A stretch of DNA of 64,000 nucleotides from Microcoleus sp036704825. Lineage in GTDB: Bacteria > Cyanobacteriota > Cyanobacteriia > Cyanobacteriales > Microcoleaceae. The stretch is taken from positions 47,903 through 111,902 of the forward strand of contig JAUBSN010000014.1 in assembly GCA_036704825.1 (NCBI GenBank), read 5' to 3'. The notes beneath the pieces are model-generated. The model saw only the letters and a program-made list of their open reading frames with translations. It was not told where the DNA came from and did not search any database. Position numbers and translations under genes: made by a program. Below are positions 41,431 to 50,725 of this stretch, piece after piece. Position 1 is the stretch's first letter; each line of letters begins with the position of its first letter.

Positions 41431-41645
41431 AAACCACGGCAAATTGTTCGATTGGGGGAGTCGCCGAGCACAGTATAGCTTATTGTAGCTAAGTTTGTTT
41501 GAATGCGAGGGAAGGAAGGGCGATCGCCCCAGCAATATCAATCCTCTACTCAATAGCTTTACCGATCGTTTGATGATGTATACTCTCCATCATCATTATC
41601 AAAAAAACGACTAAACTAAGCCCTATTTCTGGACTAGCTTTTAAC
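41431..41645. other. Upstream region of the kinase
   Basis: A likely promoter region for the minus-strand kinase. It contains HIP1-like CGATCGC and T-rich DNA and leads into the left inverted repeat. No gene. Confidence 0.4.
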
Positions 41646-41877
41646 TAGAATTGCTTCTCATCCTGATGCTGTAGTCAAATCGAGGTGAAGTCAACTGGCA
41701 GTGCATATTCTGCACAATTGTGTCCCATTAGGTGATTCAGCTTTTGGGGAGATGTCTAATGTTTCTGCTCCCAATGACAACTTGAGTAATTTTACTGAAT
41801 TCTGTCGGCTCTGGAAATAGCGATCGCCTCTAGGGGCAGTTATACAAAGTATAAATATTTTGTCAATGCGTAAGTCA
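41646..41877. repeat. Left 232-bp inverted repeat of signalling island
   Basis: The stretch beginning TAGAATTGCTTCTCATCC and ending at about TGTCAATGCGTAAGTC is present in reverse orientation at 52312-52543 with about 90-93% identity by eye. Long runs are exact, such as TTTGGGGAGATGTCTAATG and CAATGACAACTTGAGTAA. It has no complete gene, only a frame broken by stops. Together the copies bracket about 10.4 kb of two-component genes. Confidence 0.9.
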
Positions 41878-41984
41878 TAGAAGTAAGATACTGGGGAGCG
41901 GTCTTTTCTGAGAGCTAGAAACAATTCTATACATAAATTTGTCAAAAAATGTATTACTATACGATCTATAACAATAGAATATTT

Positions 41985-42115
41985 ACCAAAGGTAAGAGTC
42001 TTCCGTAGAGAAGAGGAGAGAATAGTTATAGGACTAGAGTCTGTTACATTAATTTTAATGTAATGTAATAAAAATTACATTAATTAGCAGCTTCGTTCAA
42101 CTAGAATAGATATTA
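41985..42115 (+). promoter_or_regulatory. Duplicated regulatory region, copy A
   Basis: GTAAGAGTCTTCCGTAGAGA, then AATAGTTATAGGACTAGAGT and CTGTTACATTAATTTTAATG and the following GCAGCTTCGTTCAACTAGAATA align in the same orientation with 50443-50555. Conserved parts include GACTAGAGT-TGTTAC and TTCGTT-GAACTA-AAT. A TACATTAATTTTAATGTA palindrome is seen only here. A shared position upstream of plus-strand signalling genes suggests a common promoter/operator. Confidence 0.65.
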
Positions 42116-42192
42116 GGCCAAAGACAGTGTAATATTGATATTAATCAAGTACCTGCTGGGTAAATTATAAAAAAGTCTCAATCAGTTAGTAA

Positions 42193-42378
42193 ATGACTGA
42201 AACTCCGAAAGTTCCGTTAGGTCTGCTCTTGGTTCCACCTTTTATTCTAAATATTTTTGTGGGTGTAGGAATAACGGGGTATGTCTCTTTACATAATGGA
42301 CAAACAACTACTAAAGAAATTGTCAAACTCTACCATGAGGTTAGAGCGCAGATTGACAATCATCTCAATAGCTATTAA
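42193..42378 (+). pseudogene. N-terminal fragment of a histidine kinase like HK2
   Basis: The 61-residue product (MTETPKVPLGLLLVPPFILN, then IFVGVGITGYVSLHNGQTTT and KEIVKLYHEVRAQIDNHLNS) aligns with the first about 65 residues of the 1072-residue kinase on the minus strand at 50381. It contains only the first membrane helix and the start of the sensor, then a TAA. The remaining sensor and kinase are absent; the next gene is another histidine kinase. It is either a truncated duplicate or a recycled small membrane protein. Confidence 0.75.
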
Positions 42379-42410
42379 AAAATAAATCATTATCCATTAC
42401 TTATTAGATT

Positions 42411-45305
42411 ATGAACAAGCCCTTACACCAGCGCCTCACAGAACCCATAAATTTAATTGCGTTGTTGTTGATTTTTATATTTCCTTTTGCTCTGGTAGTC
42501 TATCAATTAATTGCTGAAATTGATAGTAAAATTGAATTTACTCAAAAAGAAAAACTCGGCTTGGCTTATAACTATCCTTTAAAAAAATTGCTTGTCGCTG
42601 TTATTGAACACCGCACGCAAGTTAATCAATACTTAAATGGGGATAAGCCTTTAGCACCTGCGATCGCCACGGCAACAGAAAAGATCGAAACTGCCATTCA
42701 AAACCTCAATGCAGTGGAAAAACAGCTATCGCCCCAATTTAAAACTAGCCCGCAATGGCTAACGATCGAAACTTCCATTAATGGCAAGTGGCAGCGATTA
42801 AAAAAGCAAAAATTAAACTTATCTCCTACCCAAAGCTGGCAAGCACATACAAGTATTGTTAACGATATCCTCGATTTAATTGCCTACATTGGAGATATTT
42901 CTAATCTCATTCTCGATCCATCTTTAGACAGTTATTATTTAATGAATGCAGTGGTCACGCAGCTACCATTAACGATAGAGAATACGGCTCAAGCTAAAGA
43001 TATCGGTACAAAGATCGCCACTCAACAAGCTAAACAAAAAATTGCCGACAGCGATCGAGCAAAACTTTTGATTATTCGGAGTTTAATTGCACCGCCTATA
43101 CAAGCAGTGGAAAGAGGCTTGCAAATTTCTGCTAATGCTAATCCTCAAATTCAGCGGCAGCTATCCAGGAGCGTGCGCGAAAATTTCAAGGATATCAAAA
43201 GATTTATTGACTTACTCGACAAAGATATCATTAATGCCAATAGAATCAACTTAGAGCCATTCGTATATACAGCTACAGCCGAAACTGCCCTAGAGTCCCA
43301 ATTAAAACTTTACGATACAGCTTTTCCACTTTTAGATAGTTTATTGGAACAGCGACTGAATCAGTTAATTGCGAGAAAATATCAAATCATTGGGTTTGCA
43401 CTGCTAGTATTAGCGATAGTTACTTACATTTTTATGGCTTTTCTCAGCAATCGCAAAAAGCGCCAACAATTTGAAAAACAATTGCAAGCTGCTGAAGCCA
43501 AATATCGCAGCATTTTCAAAAATTCAATTCACGGAATTTTCCAAATTACGCCAGATGGTGAATATCTTAGCGCTAATCCCGCCTTGGCTGAAATTTATGG
43601 TTACAATTCTACTGACGAATTAATTGGCAAATTAACCAATATTAACCAACAAGTTTATATCGAGCCCAACCGCCGAGAAGAATTCGTAAAAATTATAGGC
43701 GATCGCGGCAGCATTGCCGACTTTGAATCTCAAGTTTATCGCCGCGACGGTAGTATTATCTGGATTTCAGAAAATGCTCGCGCTATTGGCGATGAAAATG
43801 GCAATATTCTCTACTACGAAGGGACAGTAGAAGACATTACCGAATACAAACGTGCCGAACAAGAAATTTATGCCGCCAAAGAAGCCGCAGAAAATGCCAA
43901 CCAAGCCAAAAGCGAATTTCTGGCTAACATGAGTCACGAACTGCGAACCCCACTCAACGGTATCTTAGGCTATGCTCAAATCCTCAAACGTTCTGTAAAA
44001 CTAGGAGAACACGAACAAAATAGCGTTGAAATTATCTACCAGTGCGGGTCTCACCTGCTAACTTTAATTAACGATATTCTCGACCTTTCTAAAATAGAAG
44101 CTCAGAAAATGGATCTCTACCCTAAAGATTTTCATTTTCCTGCTTTTCTACACGCCGTTGCCGAAATTTGTCGCATTCGCGCCGAACAAAAAAGTCTCAA
44201 ATTTAGCTACCAACCCGATCCCGATTTACCCATTGCCATTCACGCCGACGAAAAACGCTTGCGACAAGCATTAATCAACCTCCTTGGTAACGCCATCAAA
44301 TTTACCAAAATAGGAGACATAAGTTTTAGTGTCAGTTTAATTGAAAAAAATATTAATTTTTCCCATCAAACTCGCTATAAAATTCGCTTCTGTGTCAAAG
44401 ATACAGGAGTCGGAATTAAACCCGAAGAAATTGCCAAAATATTTTTACCTTTTGAACAAGTTGGAAATCGCAAGAATCAAGCAGAAGGAACGGGATTAGG
44501 ATTGGCAATCACTCAAAAAATTATTCAACTAATGGGCAGTACAATTCAAGTCACCAGTCAAGTACAAATGGGCAGTATTTTTTGGTTTGATTTAGATCTA
44601 TTAGAAGCCACAGAATGGGTGAATACAAGTTCTCAAAACGACCGAGGTAGAATTATTGGATTTAAAGGAGATCCCCAAAAAATTCTCGTCATTGACGATC
44701 GTTGGGAAAATCGATCTGTCATTGCTAATTTACTAACTCCTCTAGGATTTGAAGTGATAGAAGCGACCGACGGTAAACAAGGATTGAACATAGCTATTCA
44801 GGCTAAACCAGATTTAGTGATTACAGATTTAGTCATGCCGGAAATGGATGGATTTCAATTGATGCAATACTGGAAAACAAGCTTAGAATTAAAAGATATT
44901 AAAATAATTGTTTCTTCTGCTAGTGTTTTTGAAACCGACCAACATCAAAGCTTACAAGCGGGAGCTATTGATTTTTTAGCCAAACCAGTTCAAGCTGAAG
45001 AACTTTTAGAAAAATTAGCACTTCATTTACAAATAGAGTGGATTTACGAACCGGTATCATTGATGCCTTCAGGAAGGAAACCCAATTACGATAAAATTGT
45101 TCTTCCTCCTCCAGAAGCATTAGATAAACTGTTGGATTTAGCGTTGCGGGGTAATTTGAAAGAAATTATCAAACAAACAGAAAATCTTGAAAAAACAGAT
45201 CCAATATACTTGCCATTTGCGTCAAAAATGCTACATTTAGCTAAAGATTTTCAAGAGAAAAAAATTTTGGAGATGCTCGCTCAATACAAAGAAATAAATT
45301 TATGA
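42411..45305 (+). CDS. Hybrid sensor histidine kinase HK1 (PAS-HisKA-HATPase-REC)
   Basis: The 964-residue membrane kinase has two TM helices (about 15-35 and 325-345) around a helical extracytoplasmic sensor of about 290 residues. A PAS domain follows at about 360-480 (GIFQITPDGEYLSANPALAE). HisKA has His509 in SHELRTPLNGILGY. HATPase_c is at about 610-740 with the N-box (INLLGNAIKF) and GTGLGLAI. The receiver has Asp806 in ITDLVMPEMDGF, then a helical tail of about 100 residues (PPPEALDKLLDLALRGNLKE) similar to that in HK2. It overlaps the next gene by 4 bp (ATGA), so HK1 and the REC-GGDEF-EAL protein form one operon. Confidence 0.95.
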   Translation: MNKPLHQRLTEPINLIALLLIFIFPFALVVYQLIAEIDSKIEFTQKEKLGLAYNYPLKKLLVAVIEHRTQVNQYLNGDKPLAPAIATATEKIETAIQNLNAVEKQLSPQFKTSPQWLTIETSINGKWQRLKKQKLNLSPTQSWQAHTSIVNDILDLIAYIGDISNLILDPSLDSYYLMNAVVTQLPLTIENTAQAKDIGTKIATQQAKQKIADSDRAKLLIIRSLIAPPIQAVERGLQISANANPQIQRQLSRSVRENFKDIKRFIDLLDKDIINANRINLEPFVYTATAETALESQLKLYDTAFPLLDSLLEQRLNQLIARKYQIIGFALLVLAIVTYIFMAFLSNRKKRQQFEKQLQAAEAKYRSIFKNSIHGIFQITPDGEYLSANPALAEIYGYNSTDELIGKLTNINQQVYIEPNRREEFVKIIGDRGSIADFESQVYRRDGSIIWISENARAIGDENGNILYYEGTVEDITEYKRAEQEIYAAKEAAENANQAKSEFLANMSHELRTPLNGILGYAQILKRSVKLGEHEQNSVEIIYQCGSHLLTLINDILDLSKIEAQKMDLYPKDFHFPAFLHAVAEICRIRAEQKSLKFSYQPDPDLPIAIHADEKRLRQALINLLGNAIKFTKIGDISFSVSLIEKNINFSHQTRYKIRFCVKDTGVGIKPEEIAKIFLPFEQVGNRKNQAEGTGLGLAITQKIIQLMGSTIQVTSQVQMGSIFWFDLDLLEATEWVNTSSQNDRGRIIGFKGDPQKILVIDDRWENRSVIANLLTPLGFEVIEATDGKQGLNIAIQAKPDLVITDLVMPEMDGFQLMQYWKTSLELKDIKIIVSSASVFETDQHQSLQAGAIDFLAKPVQAEELLEKLALHLQIEWIYEPVSLMPSGRKPNYDKIVLPPPEALDKLLDLALRGNLKEIIKQTENLEKTDPIYLPFASKMLHLAKDFQEKKILEMLAQYKEINL

Positions 45306-47143
45306 AAAATTCAATGTCTTACTCAAATACAATTTTGGTAGTGGATGATGTCCCTGCTAATTTAGGAATCTTAGCGGATTTCCTCAGTGAAGCTAGTTTT
45401 GAGGTTTTGGTAGCTCAAGATGGAGAAAGTGCTCTTCAAAAAATAAATTATGTGATTCCAGACCTAATTTTATTAGATATAATGATGCCCGGAATCAACG
45501 GATTTGAAACTTATGAACGCTTGAAAGCAAACCCCCTATGGAGTAAAATTCCTGTAATTTTTATTACGGCTCTTTCGGAAACAGATAATGTTGTCAAAGG
45601 TTTATCTTTAGGAGCCGTAGATTATATTATTAAACCTTTTCAAAAACAAGAGGTTTTAGCGAGAATTAAAACTCATTTAGATGTGCGAAACTTAACTAAA
45701 ACTATTGAATCTAAAAATCAGCATTTATTGCAAGAAATTGCCGATCATGCTAAGGCTCGCGCCGACTTAAAACAGCTAAATCAACAATTGGAAAACCGAG
45801 TAAAAGAACGAACAGCAGAACTTTCTCAAACGCTGCAAGACTTGTACAGAAGTCAAGCTCAATTGGAGCATAATGCCTTTCATGACTCCTTAACCGGTTT
45901 GCCAAATCGAGACTGGTTGATTAAACAATTGCAGGAGTTAATTGCAGCAAATACGAGTTATTCTGTTTTGTTTGTTGACTTAGATCGTTTTAAAATTATC
46001 AATGATAGCCTAGGACATTTAGCAGGAGACGAGCTACTAAAGTGCGTAGCAAAGCGGATACAAGGGTGTTTAAAACCTTCCCAAATAGCAACGCGAATGG
46101 GGGGTGATGAATTTGTTATTTTAGTAGTAGAAAGAGAAACCGGAACTTCAGTCGCTCAAAAATTATTAGAACAGTTTAAGTTACCCTTTAAGTTTAATGA
46201 CTACGAAGCGATCGTACAAGCGAGTATGGGGATAACTTCTAGTGCAATGAATTATCAACAACCGATGGATATCCTTAGAGATGTGGATATTGCAATGTAT
46301 CGAGCCAAAAAGCAGGGAAGTGGTAACTATCAGGTTTTCGATCCGCAGATGCAAGCGGATGCGAACGCACGCCTCGAACTGGAGCAAGACTTGCGAAAAG
46401 CGATGGCTGCGGCGGGCGTCGCCAACGCTCAACAAGAATTTTGCTTGTACTATCAACCGATTGTTTCCCTCATTACTGAAGAAATTAAAGGTTTTGAAGC
46501 TTTAATTCGCTGGAATCATCCCAAAGGCATGATTTCACCCGATACATTTATCCCTATTGCTGAAGAAACCGGATTAATTAATCCTTTAGGTTGGTGGATT
46601 TTACGCGAAGCTTGCAACCAGTTACGACGTTGGCAAGAGGAATTGCCTGACCTGCCTTTGAAACTGAACGTTAACTTTTCTCCCATTCAATTCCAGCAAG
46701 TTAATTTCTTTGAACAAATTGCAGAAATTTTACAACAAACTGGGATAAATAAAAACACTTTAAATATAGAAATTACTGAAAGTTGTCTATTAAAAACAAC
46801 AAATTTAAACTTTGAATTTTTAAAAGCTATTGGTGTTGGTATATGTATCGATGATTTTTGTACTGGCTACTCTTCATTAAGTTTACTCAAAGAGTTACCA
46901 ATTGATACTTTAAAAATCGATCGTTCCTTTTTGCAAAACCTGGCTCGAAATCCCAATGATACAAGTTTAATTCAAACAATTATATTATTAGGTAAAAATT
47001 TAAGTATGGAAATTGTTGCTGAAGGAGTGGAAACTCAAGAACAAATAGAAATTCTTCGAGAACTAGGATGTATTCTCGGGCAAGGTTACTTTTTTTCTCG
47101 CCCCTTAGATAGTCATAACGCCACGCGGTTTATAGGCTTATAA
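45302..47143 (+). CDS. REC-GGDEF-EAL response regulator
   Basis: The 613-residue protein has a receiver (Asp59 in LLDIMMPGINGF), a coiled-coil linker, GGDEF (GGDEF at 267-271 with RMGGDEFVILVVERE) and EAL (EAL at 399-401 with NIEITESCL and IDDFCTGYSSLSLL). It could make and break c-di-GMP in response to HK1. Just before GGDEF, KPSQIATRM holds no RxxD inhibitory site, so product inhibition through the I-site is unlikely. The EAL motif region looks intact. Its REC is very similar to that of the protein at 50726. Confidence 0.94.
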   Translation: MKNSMSYSNTILVVDDVPANLGILADFLSEASFEVLVAQDGESALQKINYVIPDLILLDIMMPGINGFETYERLKANPLWSKIPVIFITALSETDNVVKGLSLGAVDYIIKPFQKQEVLARIKTHLDVRNLTKTIESKNQHLLQEIADHAKARADLKQLNQQLENRVKERTAELSQTLQDLYRSQAQLEHNAFHDSLTGLPNRDWLIKQLQELIAANTSYSVLFVDLDRFKIINDSLGHLAGDELLKCVAKRIQGCLKPSQIATRMGGDEFVILVVERETGTSVAQKLLEQFKLPFKFNDYEAIVQASMGITSSAMNYQQPMDILRDVDIAMYRAKKQGSGNYQVFDPQMQADANARLELEQDLRKAMAAAGVANAQQEFCLYYQPIVSLITEEIKGFEALIRWNHPKGMISPDTFIPIAEETGLINPLGWWILREACNQLRRWQEELPDLPLKLNVNFSPIQFQQVNFFEQIAEILQQTGINKNTLNIEITESCLLKTTNLNFEFLKAIGVGICIDDFCTGYSSLSLLKELPIDTLKIDRSFLQNLARNPNDTSLIQTIILLGKNLSMEIVAEGVETQEQIEILRELGCILGQGYFFSRPLDSHNATRFIGL

Positions 47144-47162
47144 TTGAACTATTATTATCGCG

Positions 47163-50100
47163 TTATTTTAAACCATCAATTTGATTTTTGTTATCGGCTT
47201 TGTAATCGTTGATAAATAACCGTAATTGTTTTTCCTGAAAGCTTGCAGCCAATTCACCTACCCGTTCGGCAAAGGGAATATATTTTGCATCCAAATTTTT
47301 TAACTGTTCAACTTGTTGAGTCACGGCTTTTAAATTACCTCTCATAACCAAATCGTATAAAATTACCAGTTCTTCATCTGGGGGAGGTACTAACGAAGCA
47401 GCGGAATCCGATCGCACGGATTGATTGACATTTTGATTGAGGTGAGATGACTCTTGATATACCCAAGATATCCCTAAATGCTTTTGTAGCAATACAAATA
47501 ACTCAGCCGCCTGTACGGGTTTGGGTAAAAAAGCATTTGCGCCCACATCTAAACTCTTATGTTGGTCAGCTTCAAACACGCTAGCTGAAGAAACTATAAT
47601 GACTAAATCTTTAAATTTAGGTTGAGAGCGGAGACAGCTCACTAACTCGAAGCCATCCATTTCTGGCATGACTAAATCAGTTATTACGGCATTAAATTGG
47701 CAAGCATTAACTTGGTTTAAAGCTTCTTTACCGTTAGCAGCTTCCAGCACTTCAAAGTCAAGGGGTGTCAACAAATTAACCAGTACGGAGCGATTTTCCC
47801 ACTTATCATCAACTGCGAGAATTTTCACTTTAGTTCCCTGATAGCCCGCGATCGCAGCTTGTGGCTGAATTGCCGATTCCCATTTACTAGCAGAAGGCAA
47901 GTCTAAATCAAACCAAAATTGGCTGCCAGCATTTAACTGACTGGCCACTCGAATACTGCCACCCATCATTTCGATAATTTTTAAGCTAATTGCCAATCCC
48001 AAACCCGTTCCTTCTGACCTCTTCTCGGTATTGCCTACCTGTTCAAAAGGTTGAAAAATTTTCTGCATTTTCTCTTCGCCGATCCCCACTCCAGTATCTT
48101 CTATTTGAAAGCGGATAGTGTTGATGGCGTTTAATTCCTTGGGGTTAGGTTCTAAGGCTACTGATTTTATGAGTTGAACTTTGAAAGTAACCCCCCCTCG
48201 ATCGGTAAATTTTACAGCATTACCTAAGAGATTAATTAAAATCTGCCTTAAGCGTTTTTCATCCCCTTGCACGTTGGTGGGTAAGGAAGAGTCAAATTGA
48301 CAAATAAAACTGATGGCTTTTTGTTCGGCTCTGAGGCGAAAAATTTGACTGAGTTCCTCTAAAAATGCCAAAAAATGAAATTGTGTCGGGTAAAGCTCCA
48401 TTCTCCTGGCTTCGATTTTAGAAAAGTCGAGGATGTCGTTAATTAAAGTGAGCAAATGAGAGCCACACTGATGAATAATTTTCAGACCGCTCATATCTTG
48501 AGAGTCTAATTTTTTTGAACGCATGAGGATTTGAGCGTAGCCCAATATACCGTTGAGTGGCGTGCGAAGTTCGTGGCTCATGTTGGCTAAAAATTCGCTT
48601 TTGGCTTTGTTCGCAGCGTCGGCAGCTTCCTTGGCTATTTGCAATTCTATTTCCGTTTGTTTGCGATCGGTCAGATCGGTGTGAGAGCCGACTAAACGTA
48701 GGGGTTGGCCTTCCGCATCCCGTTCGACAACCCGACCTCGCGATAGTATCCACCTGTAGCTACCGTTTTTGTGTTGCATCTGAAATTCCCAACTATAAGG
48801 TTCGTTACTTCCACTTTTTAAATAGTTTTCTAAAGAGTCTAATACCGGGTGTAAATTATCGGGGTGAACCAGTGTTTCCCAAGAGCTAAACTCGTTAATA
48901 ATTTCGTTGTCTTGATAGCCTAGCATGGCTTTCCATTGGGGTGAAAAATAGATGGCGTTTGCTTTGATTCGCCAGTCCCAGATGCCCTCATTCACGCTTT
49001 CTAGAGTTAATTGATACCTTTGTTCGCTTTCTCGGAGGATCTCTTGGATTTGTTGGCGATCGCGTATTTCTTGCTCTAATGCTTGGGTTCTTTCTGCGAC
49101 TTTTTGTTCTAAGGAGTGCGAATAATCTTCTAATTGTGCGTAGGACTGCTTGAGTTGCTGGCTCATTAAATTGAAAGAAGTCGCTAAAGCGCTGATTTCT
49201 TTAACAGAGGAAGCAGTTACTTTTTGCTCAAAGTCGCCGTCAGCGATCGCGTTTGTGGCTTTACCCAAACGCCGAATCGGTCGAGCTATCCATTCAGAAG
49301 TCAAAATTCCCAAAACAGTTGCCAAAAATAGTGCCAAAAGACATAATAAAATCGTCGTATGTCTACTGCTGTTAATTTGTTCCATAAAATCATTTTCTGG
49401 AACCGCAATGACCATTAACCAATCAATACCTTTACCATCTTGAAAAGGAACAACTTGTACTAATTGTTTTTGTCCGTTAAGTAAAAAATCTAACGGCTGA
49501 GAATTTTTAATAGAATTGAGATTGTTAAATCGCTCTGTTAGATATTTGGCAGTAGATTTGGTTAACATATTTTTGCTGTCGGTTGCAAGAAATCTTTGCT
49601 TATTTCGATAGGGTTTTTCTGATGTGGAAGTAGCGACTAGCATTCCGGTTCGCTCAATAATAAAAGTCTGTCCCGTTTCCCCAACTTTTAAAGTTTGCAA
49701 AAAATTACTAATCAGAGATAAACGTAGAGTGGTAAATAAGACACCAAGAACTTTCCCGTTTTTGTCAAAAACTGTTTGACTAGCCGCCATTAAAGGTGTA
49801 TGAATAGTCTCGCCAAAATAAATTGGACTCCAGATAGGTTTGCCAGCTTTTAAGCTCTGTTGGTAGGCTTTAATCTTGCGCAGATCAAAGTTTTTAACCA
49901 CTTTAATTAATTTAAGCCTTTCTCCTTTGTTACCAGCAAAATACATATATAATTGATTGGGCTTAGTTGTCTCTGTTGAATGAATTACTAGCTTTTCTTC
50001 ATCATTAGTCTGAATAGCTGCACCTTGACCTTTTTCATTTATTATTAATATGCCATTTACGCTGTTAAATTGATTTTTTTGCCGCCAAATATGACGTTCC

Positions 50101-50381
50101 CATGCTCTCATATCTTCTATACTCAATTGATCCAGACTAACAGCATCAGCATTAATTTGATTAACTAAATGGGGAGCAGCAAGATATGTCCGCAAATTCT
50201 GCTCAATTCTCGTAGCCATTTCACGGCACAACTGTGCGGCTACATCATTAACAGCTTTTTGTCCATTTTGTAACGAAAAATATCCGGTTACCCCTACTGC
50301 TGTAAAGATTTGTAAAACAAAAGGAAGAATTAAGACACGGCGTAGCGGCATTTTCTGGAACTTAGCAACATTTGTAGACAT
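47163..50381 (-). CDS. Hybrid sensor histidine kinase HK2 (Cache-HAMP-PAS-HisKA-HATPase-REC)
   Basis: The 1072-residue protein has TM1 (about 15-37), a large periplasmic Cache-type sensor to about 335, and TM2 (LLCLLALFLATVLGILTSEW). HAMP is at about 360-415 (RPIRRLGKATNAIADGDFEQ), then a coiled coil and a PAS (GIWDWRIKANAIYFSPQWKA). The His603 box is SHELRTPLNGILGY, HATPase_c has GTGLGLAI, and the receiver has Asp902 in ITDLVMPEMDGF. The C-terminal PPPDEELVILYDLVMRGNLK segment resembles the HK1 tail. It is convergent with the GGDEF-EAL gene and divergent from the REC-HK gene. Confidence 0.95.
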   Translation of the reverse strand: MSTNVAKFQKMPLRRVLILPFVLQIFTAVGVTGYFSLQNGQKAVNDVAAQLCREMATRIEQNLRTYLAAPHLVNQINADAVSLDQLSIEDMRAWERHIWRQKNQFNSVNGILIINEKGQGAAIQTNDEEKLVIHSTETTKPNQLYMYFAGNKGERLKLIKVVKNFDLRKIKAYQQSLKAGKPIWSPIYFGETIHTPLMAASQTVFDKNGKVLGVLFTTLRLSLISNFLQTLKVGETGQTFIIERTGMLVATSTSEKPYRNKQRFLATDSKNMLTKSTAKYLTERFNNLNSIKNSQPLDFLLNGQKQLVQVVPFQDGKGIDWLMVIAVPENDFMEQINSSRHTTILLCLLALFLATVLGILTSEWIARPIRRLGKATNAIADGDFEQKVTASSVKEISALATSFNLMSQQLKQSYAQLEDYSHSLEQKVAERTQALEQEIRDRQQIQEILRESEQRYQLTLESVNEGIWDWRIKANAIYFSPQWKAMLGYQDNEIINEFSSWETLVHPDNLHPVLDSLENYLKSGSNEPYSWEFQMQHKNGSYRWILSRGRVVERDAEGQPLRLVGSHTDLTDRKQTEIELQIAKEAADAANKAKSEFLANMSHELRTPLNGILGYAQILMRSKKLDSQDMSGLKIIHQCGSHLLTLINDILDFSKIEARRMELYPTQFHFLAFLEELSQIFRLRAEQKAISFICQFDSSLPTNVQGDEKRLRQILINLLGNAVKFTDRGGVTFKVQLIKSVALEPNPKELNAINTIRFQIEDTGVGIGEEKMQKIFQPFEQVGNTEKRSEGTGLGLAISLKIIEMMGGSIRVASQLNAGSQFWFDLDLPSASKWESAIQPQAAIAGYQGTKVKILAVDDKWENRSVLVNLLTPLDFEVLEAANGKEALNQVNACQFNAVITDLVMPEMDGFELVSCLRSQPKFKDLVIIVSSASVFEADQHKSLDVGANAFLPKPVQAAELFVLLQKHLGISWVYQESSHLNQNVNQSVRSDSAASLVPPPDEELVILYDLVMRGNLKAVTQQVEQLKNLDAKYIPFAERVGELAASFQEKQLRLFINDYKADNKNQIDGLK

Positions 50382-50725
50382 AACTTTTTAGTAAAAATGT
50401 ATTTGTCTATACTATAGCGCAAGAGAATCTTCACCAGACGTAGGACTCTTATGTAGAGAAAGGGATAGGAAAACCATAAGACTAGAGTGTGTTACAAAAA
50501 CTTTACGTTAAGATAAAAAAGATTACATTGGTTAGCATTCTCGTTGAACTATAATATGATGATACACCAAGGGAACAAAGCTACTTTCTTCCCGCCCATG
50601 AAATAGTCAGAATGCTACGCAGCTTATAATTGAAAAATCCTGCCGCAGATTGGCTCTGCAAACTGGTAGATTAGATAGTCAGGACGCGGCTTATAATTAA
50701 AAACAAAGGAGAAGGCTAAACCGTT
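50382..50725. promoter_or_regulatory. Divergent regulatory region of HK2 and REC-HK, copy B
   Basis: 50443-50555 aligns in the same orientation with 41985-42115: GGACTCTTATGTAGAGAAAGG, ACTAGAGTGTGTTAC and TTAGCATTCTCGTTGAACTATAAT. Because copy A lies upstream of another plus-strand gene, this part probably drives the rightward REC-HK gene. After it, ATAGTCAGAATGCTACGCAG/ATAGTCAGGACGCGGC-type direct repeats lie at about 50606 and 50675, each followed by GCTTATAATT. Confidence 0.6.
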
